A stretch of 64,000 nucleotides of DNA from Pseudomaricurvus sp050633365 (GCA_050633365.1 JBOEGJ010000026.1:58590-122589); one strand, 5' to 3'. Shown: positions 27,204-35,807, numbered from the stretch's first letter. Notes: generated by a model not told the origin, from the letters alone. Numbers and translations are program-made.

Positions 27204-27236
27204 CATAAAAAACCCAGCATTGCTGGGTTTTTTATG
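27204..27236. terminator. Bidirectional terminator
   Basis: A long perfect inverted repeat (CATAAAAAACCCAGCA against TGCTGGGTTTTTTATG) with A-run on one side and T-run on the other. It serves the acyl-CoA dehydrogenase pair on the plus strand and the diguanylate cyclase on the minus strand. Confidence 0.92.
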
Positions 27237-27255
27237 GCTTGTGACATTCTATTGT

Positions 27256-28176
27256 TTAGCTCGAGACGTTTTCGTGATCCGAAGTACAGCGATTACGGCC
27301 GTTCTCTTTTGAGTAGTAAAGCAGTTGATCTGCGCGGCGGAGCATATCGTTTAGGCTCTTATCTTCCTCTTGGATCGAGGTGACTCCCATGCTGGCGGTG
27401 TATTTCAGTTTGTGGCCATCAAATTCGAGAGTGCTTTCTTGGATGGCGATTCGCAGGCGTTCGGCAAGGGCCATTGAGCCATCTGGGTCCGTGTCAGGAC
27501 AGCACAATACAAATTCTTCACCGCCAAATCGGCCAACAATTTCCGACGAACGTCCAGCATTTTGGCACAAGAGTGTGAGTTGTTTGAGGGCTGCATCGCC
27601 GGTTGGGTGTCCGTAGGTATCATTGATGTTCTTGAAGTTATCGACGTCGAGCATAATCACCGACAGTGGCCTTTTAAAGCGCTGAGCCTTGGCAAATTCG
27701 GTATTGCCCAGTTCGAGGAAATGGCGTCGATTATAGGCTTCAGTGAGAGGGTCAAGCGAGGCCAGTTTTGATAGGCGTTTGTTCAGTTGGATCATTTCCA
27801 ACTGATTTTCCCTGAGCCGTAATGCGGTTCTCATACGAGCGGCGAGTACAGGGTATATGAAGGGCTTGGCGACATAGTCGTGGGCACCGATATCCAGTGC
27901 CTCGATGATGAAGTCGTCGGCATCGTTGGCCGAGACCATGATGACGGGTATATCTCGAAGGTCGGGGTTTTCTTGCAGTTGCGCTAAGGTTTCGGTGCCG
28001 CTGATTCCCGGCATCATCATATCGAGCAATATGAGATCGGGCTGTTCTTGCTGTGCTTTTTCCAAGCACTGGTAACCGTTATTGGCGGTAATGACTTCGT
28101 GTTCATCGTCCTCCAGGTTAAAGCATAAGAGTTTGATATTGTCTTCAATATCGTCTACGACAAGAATTTTGGCCAT
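27256..28176 (-). CDS. REC-GGDEF diguanylate cyclase response regulator
   Basis: A 306-aa PleD/WspR-type regulator. The receiver domain has DDIED acidic residues, the phospho-acceptor Asp in ILLDMMMPG and Lys in VAKPF. The GGDEF domain has NRRHF, LDVDNFKNIND, intact GGEEF and the C-terminal YYSKENGRN. The I-site position reads RSSE rather than RxxD, so product inhibition may be altered. It is convergent with the acyl-CoA dehydrogenases. No kinase gene is next to it. Confidence 0.94.
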   Translation of the reverse strand: MAKILVVDDIEDNIKLLCFNLEDDEHEVITANNGYQCLEKAQQEQPDLILLDMMMPGISGTETLAQLQENPDLRDIPVIMVSANDADDFIIEALDIGAHDYVAKPFIYPVLAARMRTALRLRENQLEMIQLNKRLSKLASLDPLTEAYNRRHFLELGNTEFAKAQRFKRPLSVIMLDVDNFKNINDTYGHPTGDAALKQLTLLCQNAGRSSEIVGRFGGEEFVLCCPDTDPDGSMALAERLRIAIQESTLEFDGHKLKYTASMGVTSIQEEDKSLNDMLRRADQLLYYSKENGRNRCTSDHENVSS

Positions 28177-28268
28177 TCCCTACACGCTCATCCTGCTGGC
28201 TTTTGTTTGGGGTCATTCGTCTACAGCTTATGAATCAGAAGTATAGTGACGAATACCCAGTTTCGCCA

Positions 28269-28721
28269 TTACCACCAATATTTGCCCCAGTTTTCGGGGT
28301 TAGCCCAGTGTTTCGGTGTGTTCCATTCCCTTCGCCGATTGTAGTGATCTAGGTTGTAGCCGTAGCTGCTCATTTCTTCTTTGTCGAAGCAGTGTTGGCG
28401 CTGGAACCCCAGACCGAGCAGTTGTGCGTCAGGGTGCTGACTGGTCGAAGGGGTCAAAAGCCATATTTTGTGGCTGTGTAAATTCCTCAGTCGAGCCAGC
28501 AGCTGTGCGCTATCGCCAGAGTGCGGTTGCCAATCGAGAACGATGGCCAGATCAACCCTTCCGAGTCTGTCCAGCTCCTCGAACTCTTGCATATGAGTCA
28601 GATCACACTGATTTTCTTGGCACCACTGGATCAGTGCCGGTATGGGGGCGTCGCTGAAAATCAGCAGGGATTTGGGCTGATGTTGTTGGAGTTGGTTCCA
28701 AAGTGCATCTTGCGGGAGCAT
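28269..28721 (-). CDS. Conserved hypothetical protein (possibly DUF6231)
   Basis: A 150-aa soluble protein. The first two thirds look like an alpha/beta domain (LLIFSDAP, VDLAIVLDWQ, KIWLLTP), perhaps Rossmann-like. The tail YGYNLDHYNRRREWNTPKHW plus ANPENWGKYWW is very characteristic, and I recall a similar tail in Pseudomonas proteins of DUF6231, without certainty. It lies between a diguanylate cyclase and another unknown gene, all on the minus strand. Function unknown. Confidence 0.65.
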   Translation of the reverse strand: MLPQDALWNQLQQHQPKSLLIFSDAPIPALIQWCQENQCDLTHMQEFEELDRLGRVDLAIVLDWQPHSGDSAQLLARLRNLHSHKIWLLTPSTSQHPDAQLLGLGFQRQHCFDKEEMSSYGYNLDHYNRRREWNTPKHWANPENWGKYWW

Positions 28722-28884
28722 AGAGAGGCGTCGCTTATAGAAAGTGATCGATGAGTACTGCTTTGGTAAGCGGGATCGAAGTTCTAGCGAGTGTACTGGC
28801 TTTACGGGCTGCCGCCAACTTGCGAGGCGACAAGCTTCATCCTGTTACGAGCGCTCTAGCGATCGAGGATTGCGGTGTCGCCGA

Positions 28885-29307
28885 CTAATCAAAATAGTTT
28901 TGGTGATGTTGCTCTAACAGTGCTTTTGAAAAAAGATAAGCATCTTGAGGGTCAAATAATTCTTCATTGGGGAACAGGGGTTGATTCGAGTCCACCCGGA
29001 TAAAGAGATCGTCTTGGAAGTAGGCCGGGTGCAAATGCTTAAGTAAATAGTGCAGGGAATCTTCGATAACCTGCTGCCAATCTTCATTTTGCAGCAACGA
29101 CAGTGGACAGTTAAACACCAAGTGCTCGATCATACTGGAGGTGGGTTTGGCCAGCCGAGGATGCTGCTGGTGTAGCTCATCTCGCAAGTGTCGAAAGATT
29201 CGCGCTAACTGCTTGTAGCGATTATTGGCTGAGTAGGTGATTACTCCGGGTTCTAAAACCGCTGTGTGCAAAGGCGTTGGCATACCGCTCACTGTGGATT
29301 TCTCCAT
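28885..29307 (-). CDS. Hypothetical protein
   Basis: A 140-aa protein I do not recognise. It is mainly helical: YKQLARIFRHLRDELHQQ, TSSMIEHLVFNCP, WQQVIEDSLHYLLKHLH. A short segment, DPQDAYLFSKALLEQ, follows near the end. No signal peptide or membrane segment. It lies in a run of three small minus-strand genes (28269-29576) upstream of nothing obvious and downstream of nrdB. Codon use looks like that of its neighbours. Confidence 0.55.
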   Translation of the reverse strand: MEKSTVSGMPTPLHTAVLEPGVITYSANNRYKQLARIFRHLRDELHQQHPRLAKPTSSMIEHLVFNCPLSLLQNEDWQQVIEDSLHYLLKHLHPAYFQDDLFIRVDSNQPLFPNEELFDPQDAYLFSKALLEQHHQNYFD

Positions 29308-29363
29308 GGTTAAATCGTGGCTAAACGTGCTACTGGTCTGATTATCAATAGAGCTGTATGGAT

Positions 29364-29576
29364 TTAATGCAGATTTGGGTCAGCGAGTGTATCGCCACCG
29401 GACAGCGGTGGGTGACTCTTGTGTTCTGGTTCGGAGGTGGTAGGGGTTATTGGTGCGGTGATGGACTCATCAATACCGCGCTTAAGGCGTTTAATAATGT
29501 TACCCATGACCTCTACCGTTTGGTCGAGTTGGTCGAGGGCAATCAATACATCTTCGTGTGAGAGACTTTGGTTCAT
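29364..29576 (-). CDS. Small hypothetical protein
   Basis: A 70-aa protein. The N-terminal half is one amphipathic helix (VLIALDQLDQTVEVMGNIIK followed by RLKRG), possibly a coiled coil; the C-terminal half is Pro/Ser/Thr-rich and disordered-looking. AAGGGA lies 8 nt before the ATG, which supports translation. It is transcribed in the same direction as nrdB and lies 240 bp beyond its end. Function unknown. Confidence 0.5.
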   Translation of the reverse strand: MNQSLSHEDVLIALDQLDQTVEVMGNIIKRLKRGIDESITAPITPTTSEPEHKSHPPLSGGDTLADPNLH

Positions 29577-29818
29577 GGCTAAGATCCCTTGGTTTTATTA
29601 TCGTTAAAATATCGGCACTGAAAAGTTTCAGCGCCGAGCACTTTTTACAACCTTACAAACCTTGAAAAGTAATCGTATGTCGATTCTTTTCGGGATTAAC
29701 TACTACGAGTTGCGATATCACCCCGATAATTCTTAGAGATATCGCATGCTGCGTATAATCCTTGTTACTGCCACTGAGAGGATTGAGTGGATGATGCGCG
29801 ATGATCATCCACGTCACC

Positions 29819-31090
29819 TTAATCCCAGCTTAATGCACCACCTGTTTGATACTCGATAACACGAGTTTCAAAGAAGTTTTTCTCTTTGCGCAAATCCATG
29901 ATTTCACTCATCCATGGGAATGGATTTTGTACACCAGGGAATTGCTCAGCCAGGCCCAGTTGAGCGAGGCGACGGTTGGCGATGAACTGCAGGTACTCTT
30001 CCATCATGGCGGCATTCATGCCCAATACACCGCGCGGCATAGAATCGCGAGCGTAGTTGATTTCGAGCTCTGTGCCTTCCAAGATCATTTGTGTAACTTC
30101 TTCTTGGAACTCTGCAGACCACAGTTCGGGGTTCTCGAGTTTGATCTGGTTGATCACATCGATACCGAAGTTCAAGTGCATGGACTCGTCGCGCAAAATG
30201 TACTGGAATTGCTCGGCGACACCGGTCATCTTATTGCGGCGACCCATGGAGAGGATTTGAGTAAATCCGCAATAGAAAAAGATGCCCTCAGTCACGCAGT
30301 AAAAGCCAATCAAGTTACGAAGCAGTTCCTGATCCGTTTCTTGAGTGCCGGTCTGGAACGCCGGGTCAGAGATGCCTTGAGTGTGATTAATACTCCACGC
30401 GGCTTTCTTCGCCACGGAAGGTACTTCACGGTACATGTTGAAGACTTCGCCCTCGTCCATACCCAAAGATTCGACACAGTACTGATAAGCGTGAGTATGA
30501 ATAGCTTCTTCAAACGCTTGTCGCAATAAGTACTGACGAGCTTCTGGGTTGGTGATGTGGCGATAAATCGCCAAAATCAAATTGTTTGCCACCAAACTAT
30601 CGGCGGTAGAAAAGTAACCTAGAGAGCGCATGACGATACGACGCTCATCATCGGTTAAGCCTTCTGGGTTTTTCCACAAGGCGATATCGGCGGTCATGTT
30701 AACTTCTTGCGGCATCCAGTGGTTGGCACAGCCATCGAGGTATTTCTGCCAAGCCCAGTCGTACTTAAACGGCACCAGTTGGTTCAAGTCGGCGCGGCAG
30801 TTGATCATGCGCTTTTCGTCAACTTCGATACGCTCTGCACCCATTTCCAAGTCTTCTAGACCGGGAGTGGCATCGAGCTCTTGGATTGCCTGTTGCGCGC
30901 GAGCAACGGCGCTGCCTGCGGCTGCGGAGGGGCGAGGAGCTTCTTCTTTTGGCTCAGCCTTAGGGGCAGTAACAGGGGCTTCGGCGTGCAGGGGTTGTGC
31001 GGCGGGTTCACGCACGGCGAGCTCTGGCTCTTGAGCGGCTGGAGCCGCAGCGGCGGGGGCTTCTTCTTTGTAATCGTCCCAACTCAGCAT
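29819..31090 (-). CDS. nrdB: Class Ia ribonucleotide reductase beta subunit NrdB
   Basis: Supplies the diiron-tyrosyl radical for dNTP synthesis. In 423 aa, the diiron core holds EEAIHTHAY (Glu, His ligands and the radical Tyr four residues after the His), CVTEGIFF and RDESMHLNFG for the remaining Glu, Glu and His ligands. The C-terminal GGALSWD tail is the part that docks on NrdA. An unusual feature is an Ala/Pro/Glu-rich N-terminal extension of about 80 residues opening with MLSWDDY, repeating the C-terminal LSWD. AGGA lies 8 nt before the start. It follows nrdA in one operon. Confidence 0.95.
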   Translation of the reverse strand: MLSWDDYKEEAPAAAAPAAQEPELAVREPAAQPLHAEAPVTAPKAEPKEEAPRPSAAAGSAVARAQQAIQELDATPGLEDLEMGAERIEVDEKRMINCRADLNQLVPFKYDWAWQKYLDGCANHWMPQEVNMTADIALWKNPEGLTDDERRIVMRSLGYFSTADSLVANNLILAIYRHITNPEARQYLLRQAFEEAIHTHAYQYCVESLGMDEGEVFNMYREVPSVAKKAAWSINHTQGISDPAFQTGTQETDQELLRNLIGFYCVTEGIFFYCGFTQILSMGRRNKMTGVAEQFQYILRDESMHLNFGIDVINQIKLENPELWSAEFQEEVTQMILEGTELEINYARDSMPRGVLGMNAAMMEEYLQFIANRRLAQLGLAEQFPGVQNPFPWMSEIMDLRKEKNFFETRVIEYQTGGALSWD

Positions 31091-31143
31091 GGTGTTATTC
31101 CTATGGTTCTGATTTTGTCATTTTTCATGATTTGGTCTCTGTC

Positions 31144-31193
31144 GCCTGACGAGAGACGCATCGGCAGGATGCGTCTCTAATCTAGCGTCAGGC
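31144..31193 (-). other. Two-tier hairpin between nrdA and nrdB
   Basis: An outer 8-bp stem (GCCTGACG 31144-31151 with CGTCAGGC 31186-31193) encloses a perfect 10-bp stem (AGAGACGCAT 31152-31161 with ATGCGTCTCT 31169-31178) and a 7-nt loop. It has no T-run on either side, so it is not a standard terminator. It could be an RNA processing or stability element that sets the NrdA to NrdB ratio. Confidence 0.75.
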
Positions 31194-31209
31194 ATTCTTT
31201 TACCGGTGC

Positions 31210-34101
31210 TTACTGGCAAGCCTCACAGTCTGGATCATCCAGTGAGCAGGCTTGTGGTACCGGTGCTGCTTGCGGTGCGGCATTCATCGTCGGCGCCGCC
31301 GCAGCGGATGAAACCGCGTTGAGGTTACCGCCTTCAACCGTTGATTTTTCGGTTGACGTAGCCGCCAAGGCGCGCAAATAGTAAGTGGTTTTGAGGCCGT
31401 GGAACCAAGCCATGCGGTAAGTGATGTCGAGCTTTTTACCGTTGGCGCCAGCGATGTAGAGGTTCAAGCTTTGGGCTTGGTCAATCCACTTTTGGCGACG
31501 GCTTGCGGCATCAACAATCCAGCGTGGTTCAACTTCGAAAGCGGTCGAGTAAAGTGCTTTCAGGTCGCTCGGGATACGATCGATTTTTTGCACAGAACCT
31601 TCGTAGTATTTCAAGTCGTTAACCATCACGCTATCCCATAGGCCGCGATCCTTAAGATCGTGAACCAAGTAAGGATTCACCACGGTGAATTCGCCCGATA
31701 GGTTCGATTTCACGTAGAGGTTTTGATAGGTCGGCTCAATGGACTGAGAAACGCCGGTGATGTTGGCAATAGTTGCCGTTGGCGCAATGGCCATCACGTT
31801 GGAGTTACGAATACCGCCAGTTTTGACTTTCTCTCGCAGGCTGTCCCAATCTAAGGTTTGGCTGCGATCGACTTGAATGTAATCGGCGCCACGGTTTTGC
31901 ACCAGCAGCTCAATAGAGTCGATGGGCAGAGTCCCTTTGCTCCACAAAGAGCCTTCGAAGGTTTGGTAAGCGCCACGCTCTTTGGCCAGTTCGGCAGAGG
32001 CGTCGATGGCGAAGTAGCTGATGGCTTCCATCGAGCGATCGGCAAACTCAACCGCATCTTTCGAGCTGTAGGAATAACCCATTTTGTAGAGTGCATCTTG
32101 GAAACCCATCAAACCCAAGCCGACAGGACGGTGACGCATGTTTGAGGTACGTGCCGCTTCAACGGAGTAGTAGTTGATGTCGATGACGTTATCGAGCATA
32201 CGCACGGCAACACGAACGGTTTCTTCGAGCTTCTTGGTATCAAGCTTGCCGTCAACGATGTGTTGCGACAGGTTAACTGAACCCAGGTTACACACGGCAA
32301 TTTCATCACCAGCGGTGGTGTTCAGTGTAATTTCAGTACACAGGTTTGAAGAGTGAACCACGCCAACGTGTTGTTGTGGGCTGCGAATGTTACAGGCGTC
32401 TTTGAAGGTAACCCATGGGTGACCGGTCTCAAACAACATGCCCAACATTTTGCGCCACAGATCCAGAGCCTTAACGGTTTTGGCCAGTTTAATTTCGCCA
32501 GCTGCCGCTTTGCGCTCGTACTCTTCGTACTTGTCTTGGAAGGCCTGGCCGTACAAGTCGTGTAGATCGGGTACATCATTGGGTGAAAACAGAGTCCATT
32601 CTTTGTCATCGAAGACGCGCTTCATGAACAAATCTGGAACCCAGTTGGCAGTGTTCATGTCGTGAGTACGACGACGATCATCACCGGTGTTTTTACGCAG
32701 CTCTAAGAACTCTTCAATATCGATGTGCCAAGTTTCTAAGTATGCACAAACAGCCCCTTTACGTTTACCACCCTGATTTACGGCAACAGCGGTATCGTTG
32801 GCGACTTTCAAGAAAGGAACAACACCTTGAGACTTACCGTTGGTGCCTTTGATGTAAGAGCCCAATCCACGGACAGGAGTCCAGTCATTACCAAGGCCGC
32901 CGGCCCACTTGGAGAGCATGGCGTTGTCTTGCATAGCGCCATAAATACCGTGCAGGTCATCTGGCACAGTGGTGAGGTAGCACGAAGACAGCTGCGGGCG
33001 TAAAGTACCGGCGTTAAATAGGGTTGGGGTAGAGCTCATGTAATCGAAAGAAGACAGCAGCTTGTAGAATTCGATAGCGCGCTCTTCTTTATTGTCTTCT
33101 TCAACGGCGAGGCCCATGGCAACACGCATGAAGAAAATTTGCGGCAACTCAATACGAACGCCTTCTTCGGTGTGAATGAAGTAGCGGTCGTATAGGGTTT
33201 GCAGTCCGAGGTAAGAAAACTGTAAGTCACGCTCTGGCAGCAACGCCTGACCGAGCTTTTCCATATCGTAGTCGAGAAGGTTGGGGGCGAGAAGCTCCAA
33301 GCGCACGCCCAACTTAATGTAAGCGTCTAATGCTTTCGGGTAGAGAGCGGTCATCTCTTCTTGAGTGGCGCTGGTGGCAGTACCTAAACGATTAAGTGCC
33401 TCTGCACGCAGCTTGTCGAGCAGTAGACGTGCGGTTGCGTAAGAGTAGTTAGGCTCTTGTTCCACCAACGTTCGAGCGGTAATGACCAGCGAAGTGTTCA
33501 CGTCGTCCAGTGAAACGCCATCGTATAAATTGCGCATGGCTTCATCGAGGATAGCTTTGGCTTCGACGTCTTTTAGACCGGCACAGGCCTCTTGAACGAT
33601 GGTGCGAATGCGGCGCACATCTAACGGCTGCTTAGAGCCGTCGGCGGCGATCACTTGAATTGTTGGGTATTCGCTGTCTGCGATTACATCTTGAGAATCG
33701 CTGCGCAATCTGGCGTGCTCTTCGCGATAAAGGACATAGTCACGGGCGACCTTTTGCTCGCCAGAACGCATGAGGATCAACTCAACTTGGTCTTGAATGT
33801 CTTCAATGTGGACGGTGCCACCGGAAGGCATACGACGCTTAAAGGTCGCGGTAATTTGCTCGCACAATGAGGCGACGGTTTCGTGTACGCGGCTGGAGGC
33901 GGCTGCGGTGCCACCTTCAACGGCCAAAAAGGCCTTGGTCATGGCAACCGAGATTTTACTTTCGTCGAAAGGTACGACAGTGCCGTTACGCTTTATGACT
34001 CTGAGTTGGCCGGGCGTAGTGGCGGCAACGGTGGTGTTGCTAGGTGTTGCTTGGCTGGTGCTTGCTGTGGTCGTTGCTGTCACTTCTGTGTCCGTATGCA
34101 T
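31210..34101 (-). CDS. nrdA: Class Ia ribonucleotide reductase alpha subunit NrdA with two ATP-cones
   Basis: Large, catalytic subunit that reduces ribonucleoside diphosphates. At 963 aa it exceeds E. coli NrdA (761) because it has two N-terminal ATP-cones: RVIKRNGTVVPFDESKI onward (about 33-130) and IQVIAADGSKQPLDVRRI onward (about 147-235), as in Pseudomonas aeruginosa NrdA. Active-site Cys lie in LSSCYL, SNLCTEITL and AVCNLGS. The C-terminal ACSLDDPDCEACQ carries the Cys pair that relays electrons. GGAG lies 6 nt before ATG 34101. Likely regulated by NrdR. Confidence 0.97.
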   Translation of the reverse strand: MHTDTEVTATTTASTSQATPSNTTVAATTPGQLRVIKRNGTVVPFDESKISVAMTKAFLAVEGGTAAASSRVHETVASLCEQITATFKRRMPSGGTVHIEDIQDQVELILMRSGEQKVARDYVLYREEHARLRSDSQDVIADSEYPTIQVIAADGSKQPLDVRRIRTIVQEACAGLKDVEAKAILDEAMRNLYDGVSLDDVNTSLVITARTLVEQEPNYSYATARLLLDKLRAEALNRLGTATSATQEEMTALYPKALDAYIKLGVRLELLAPNLLDYDMEKLGQALLPERDLQFSYLGLQTLYDRYFIHTEEGVRIELPQIFFMRVAMGLAVEEDNKEERAIEFYKLLSSFDYMSSTPTLFNAGTLRPQLSSCYLTTVPDDLHGIYGAMQDNAMLSKWAGGLGNDWTPVRGLGSYIKGTNGKSQGVVPFLKVANDTAVAVNQGGKRKGAVCAYLETWHIDIEEFLELRKNTGDDRRRTHDMNTANWVPDLFMKRVFDDKEWTLFSPNDVPDLHDLYGQAFQDKYEEYERKAAAGEIKLAKTVKALDLWRKMLGMLFETGHPWVTFKDACNIRSPQQHVGVVHSSNLCTEITLNTTAGDEIAVCNLGSVNLSQHIVDGKLDTKKLEETVRVAVRMLDNVIDINYYSVEAARTSNMRHRPVGLGLMGFQDALYKMGYSYSSKDAVEFADRSMEAISYFAIDASAELAKERGAYQTFEGSLWSKGTLPIDSIELLVQNRGADYIQVDRSQTLDWDSLREKVKTGGIRNSNVMAIAPTATIANITGVSQSIEPTYQNLYVKSNLSGEFTVVNPYLVHDLKDRGLWDSVMVNDLKYYEGSVQKIDRIPSDLKALYSTAFEVEPRWIVDAASRRQKWIDQAQSLNLYIAGANGKKLDITYRMAWFHGLKTTYYLRALAATSTEKSTVEGGNLNAVSSAAAAPTMNAAPQAAPVPQACSLDDPDCEACQ

Positions 34102-34551
34102 ATACGTCTCCGCGCATTGTGCTGATTTTAAGGTTATGTGGTCTTACAACTCAGCTGGCCAGTAGATAGCCAGAAAATCGGTACCGTGATGTTGTTTGGC
34201 AGTAGGAATCAGGCGGGGCGCAACTGGTGTTACTCAGTATTTATACTGTCGGTGCGGCCCGTCCGTTTGCTACTGTCCGAATATCGTTTTTATATCAGTA
34301 TTTTTGTAATGATCTCTGTGGAAAATTCCCTTGGATGATCACACAAGGTTGCTGTGCTGTACTTCTAAATTCGATACTAGATTGCGTCGATATCTAGGTT
34401 TTTGACGTCTAATGCTCTATCTCAGCCTTATCCGCCGTAAAACCTAGCGCTATTCATGGGTGCAGACCCAACATATAGGGGTGTTTAAATCGATGGGTAC
34501 AAGATAATGCGGTAGGGGCTTGATTGCAAGACGATAAGACTGGTAATTTCT

Positions 34552-34560
34552 TGTGGATAA
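34552..34560 (-). promoter_or_regulatory. DnaA box
   Basis: TGTGGATAA is the reverse complement of the consensus TTATCCACA, with no mismatch. nrdAB promoters of E. coli bind DnaA, so a regulatory role at nrdA is plausible. A second site with one mismatch, TGTGGATAG, is at 34899-34907. Confidence 0.6.
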
Positions 34561-34687
34561 AATGTGGGTAAACGGTGTTGTCAGTAGCCACTAATCTGCA
34601 AGCCTAGTGTGGGTGTAGTGCAGAGATGTTTGAGCGCTCTAAATAGACCCTTATAACTTTTCTTTCTATTATTTTCGGTCACTTATA

Positions 34688-34734
34688 ATTGACTATTTAG
34701 TGTCTACTTTTATTGATGCTACTATATCTAGTGT
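34688..34734. promoter_or_regulatory. Tandem NrdR boxes
   Basis: Box 1 (34719-34734, CTACTATATCTAGTGT) matches the published NrdR-box pattern acaCwAtATaTwGtgt at about 13 of 16 positions. Box 2 (34688-34703, ATTGACTATTTAGTGT) matches at about 11. Their starts are 31 bp apart, the three-helical-turn spacing typical of NrdR operator pairs. They lie about 590 bp upstream of nrdA and 230 bp upstream of the small plus-strand gene. Confidence 0.75.
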
Positions 34735-34964
34735 TTCAGCCTTTCTAATGCCTTTGAATGACTTTATTTGGGGCGTAGTATTCTGGGCCGCCAGTTGCGA
34801 AAGTTTTGGTTGTCCTAGGGTATTTATCTGGCGAAGCCGTTGAATCACGCGGGGTGAAGGGGGGGGGTTCGACGGATTGATGCACGGCGATCTGCGCTTG
34901 TGGATAGCGCGGACTTTTTTGGTGCTTTGTGGGTGTTTTTGGTGCGGAGATAAAAAGGGTTTTT

Positions 34965-35150
34965 ATGAGTAATGTGATTCAGTTCAAACGACCGACTGCA
35001 GCGCAAAAACACAAGGGTAAAAGTTTATGCCGAAGCGGGTTTCACAAGTGGGAAATTGTTCAAGAAAAGCAGTTCGACGTAAAACAGGGAAAGCTAGTGA
35101 CAATCTACCAGTGCAGTCGCTGCCATAAACGCAAAGTAGAGGCCAAATAA
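34965..35150 (+). CDS. Small zinc-ribbon-like protein
   Basis: A 61-aa basic protein, MSNVIQFKRP at the start, then KGKSLCRSGFHKW and a C-terminal CSRCHKRKVEAK. The arrangement of Cys, His and the final CxxC suggests a small zinc-binding fold. I recall similar short proteins in Pseudomonas relatives, without a known role. ATG 34965 is preferred over an upstream start because the preceding residues are not of the same character. It is divergent from nrdA and shares its regulatory region. Confidence 0.65.
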   Translation: MSNVIQFKRPTAAQKHKGKSLCRSGFHKWEIVQEKQFDVKQGKLVTIYQCSRCHKRKVEAK

Positions 35151-35166
35151 AAGTAGAGGTCAAATA
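35133..35166 (+). repeat. 17-bp tandem duplication across a stop codon
   Basis: AAAGTAGAGGCCAAATA (35133-35149) is followed at once by AAAGTAGAGGTCAAATA (35150-35166), one mismatch. The first copy carries the end of the small zinc-ribbon gene and its TAA. Confidence 0.7.
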
Positions 35167-35287
35167 GAAGAAGGGGAATTAGAAAAAGGTGAGTTAGAGT
35201 AGGGCGCGTTGTGAGGGCGAGAGGTTAGATCTGGCGAGAAGGTCGCGAACACCAGAGGGTATTCGCAACAGTATCTTCTTGCTTGGA

Positions 35288-35776
35288 CTAGTGGTCGTGA
35301 CCACAGCCGCCAGCGGCGTGTACGTGACCGTGTTCTAGCTCTTCTTCGGTGGCCTCACGAATTTCAATGACTTCAACATCAAAGTGAAGATCCATACCGG
35401 CCAATGGGTGGTTGCCATCGATGGTCACGGTATCGTCTTCAACATCGATAACCTCAACTACTTGTGGTCCATCTTCGGTTTCGGCGTGAAATTCCATGCC
35501 CACTTCGATTTTATCAATGCCGCCAAACATGTCTTTAGGCAGCTCTTGAATCAGTTGTGGGTCTTTGTCGCCATAACCTTCTTCAGGCGGGACAACGGTG
35601 GAGAGCTTGTCGCCTACTTTTTTACCTTCCAGTTGCTTTTCAAGGCCTGGCACCAAGTTTTGGAAGCCTTGCAGGTAGGCCAGTGGCTCTTGGCCCTCGG
35701 AGCTATCGAGAACCTCACCTTGTTCGTTCTTAAGGGTGTAGTGAATGGTTGCAACTTTTTTGGCGCTGATGGTCAT
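35288..35776 (-). CDS. slyD: FKBP-type peptidyl-prolyl isomerase SlyD
   Basis: Cytoplasmic prolyl isomerase and chaperone that also stores Ni2+. The 162-aa protein has the FKBP domain split by an insert-in-flap (about residues 70-120): SSEGQEPLAYLQG, LVPGLEKQLEGK, PPEEGYG, then ETEDGPQVVEVIDV, and NHPLAGMDLHFDVEV. The C-terminal tail is His-rich (HGHVHAAGGCGHDH), as expected for metal binding, but shorter than in E. coli. It may share a transcript with the DUF3108 gene upstream of it. Confidence 0.94.
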   Translation of the reverse strand: MTISAKKVATIHYTLKNEQGEVLDSSEGQEPLAYLQGFQNLVPGLEKQLEGKKVGDKLSTVVPPEEGYGDKDPQLIQELPKDMFGGIDKIEVGMEFHAETEDGPQVVEVIDVEDDTVTIDGNHPLAGMDLHFDVEVIEIREATEEELEHGHVHAAGGCGHDH

Positions 35777-35807
35777 AATGAGCCTATTGCCTTGCGGCGG
35801 TTTGAGG

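Larger units (their letters stand above)
34102..34964. other. Long regulatory region upstream of nrdA
   Basis: About 860 bp without a convincing gene, between divergent nrdA and a small plus-strand gene. It is AT-richer than its surroundings and contains tandem NrdR-like boxes, one perfect and one near-perfect DnaA box (separate entries), and a CTAGAT (34377-34382) / ATCTAG (34392-34397) inverted repeat. A run of nine or ten G occurs near 34858-34867. The part next to nrdA would be a very long leader if the promoter lies at the NrdR boxes. Confidence 0.6.

Noticed and set aside
29846..30529. A 227-codon plus-strand open frame
   Set aside because: Antisense to the NrdB core; Phe/Leu-rich pattern is the complement of nrdB codons.
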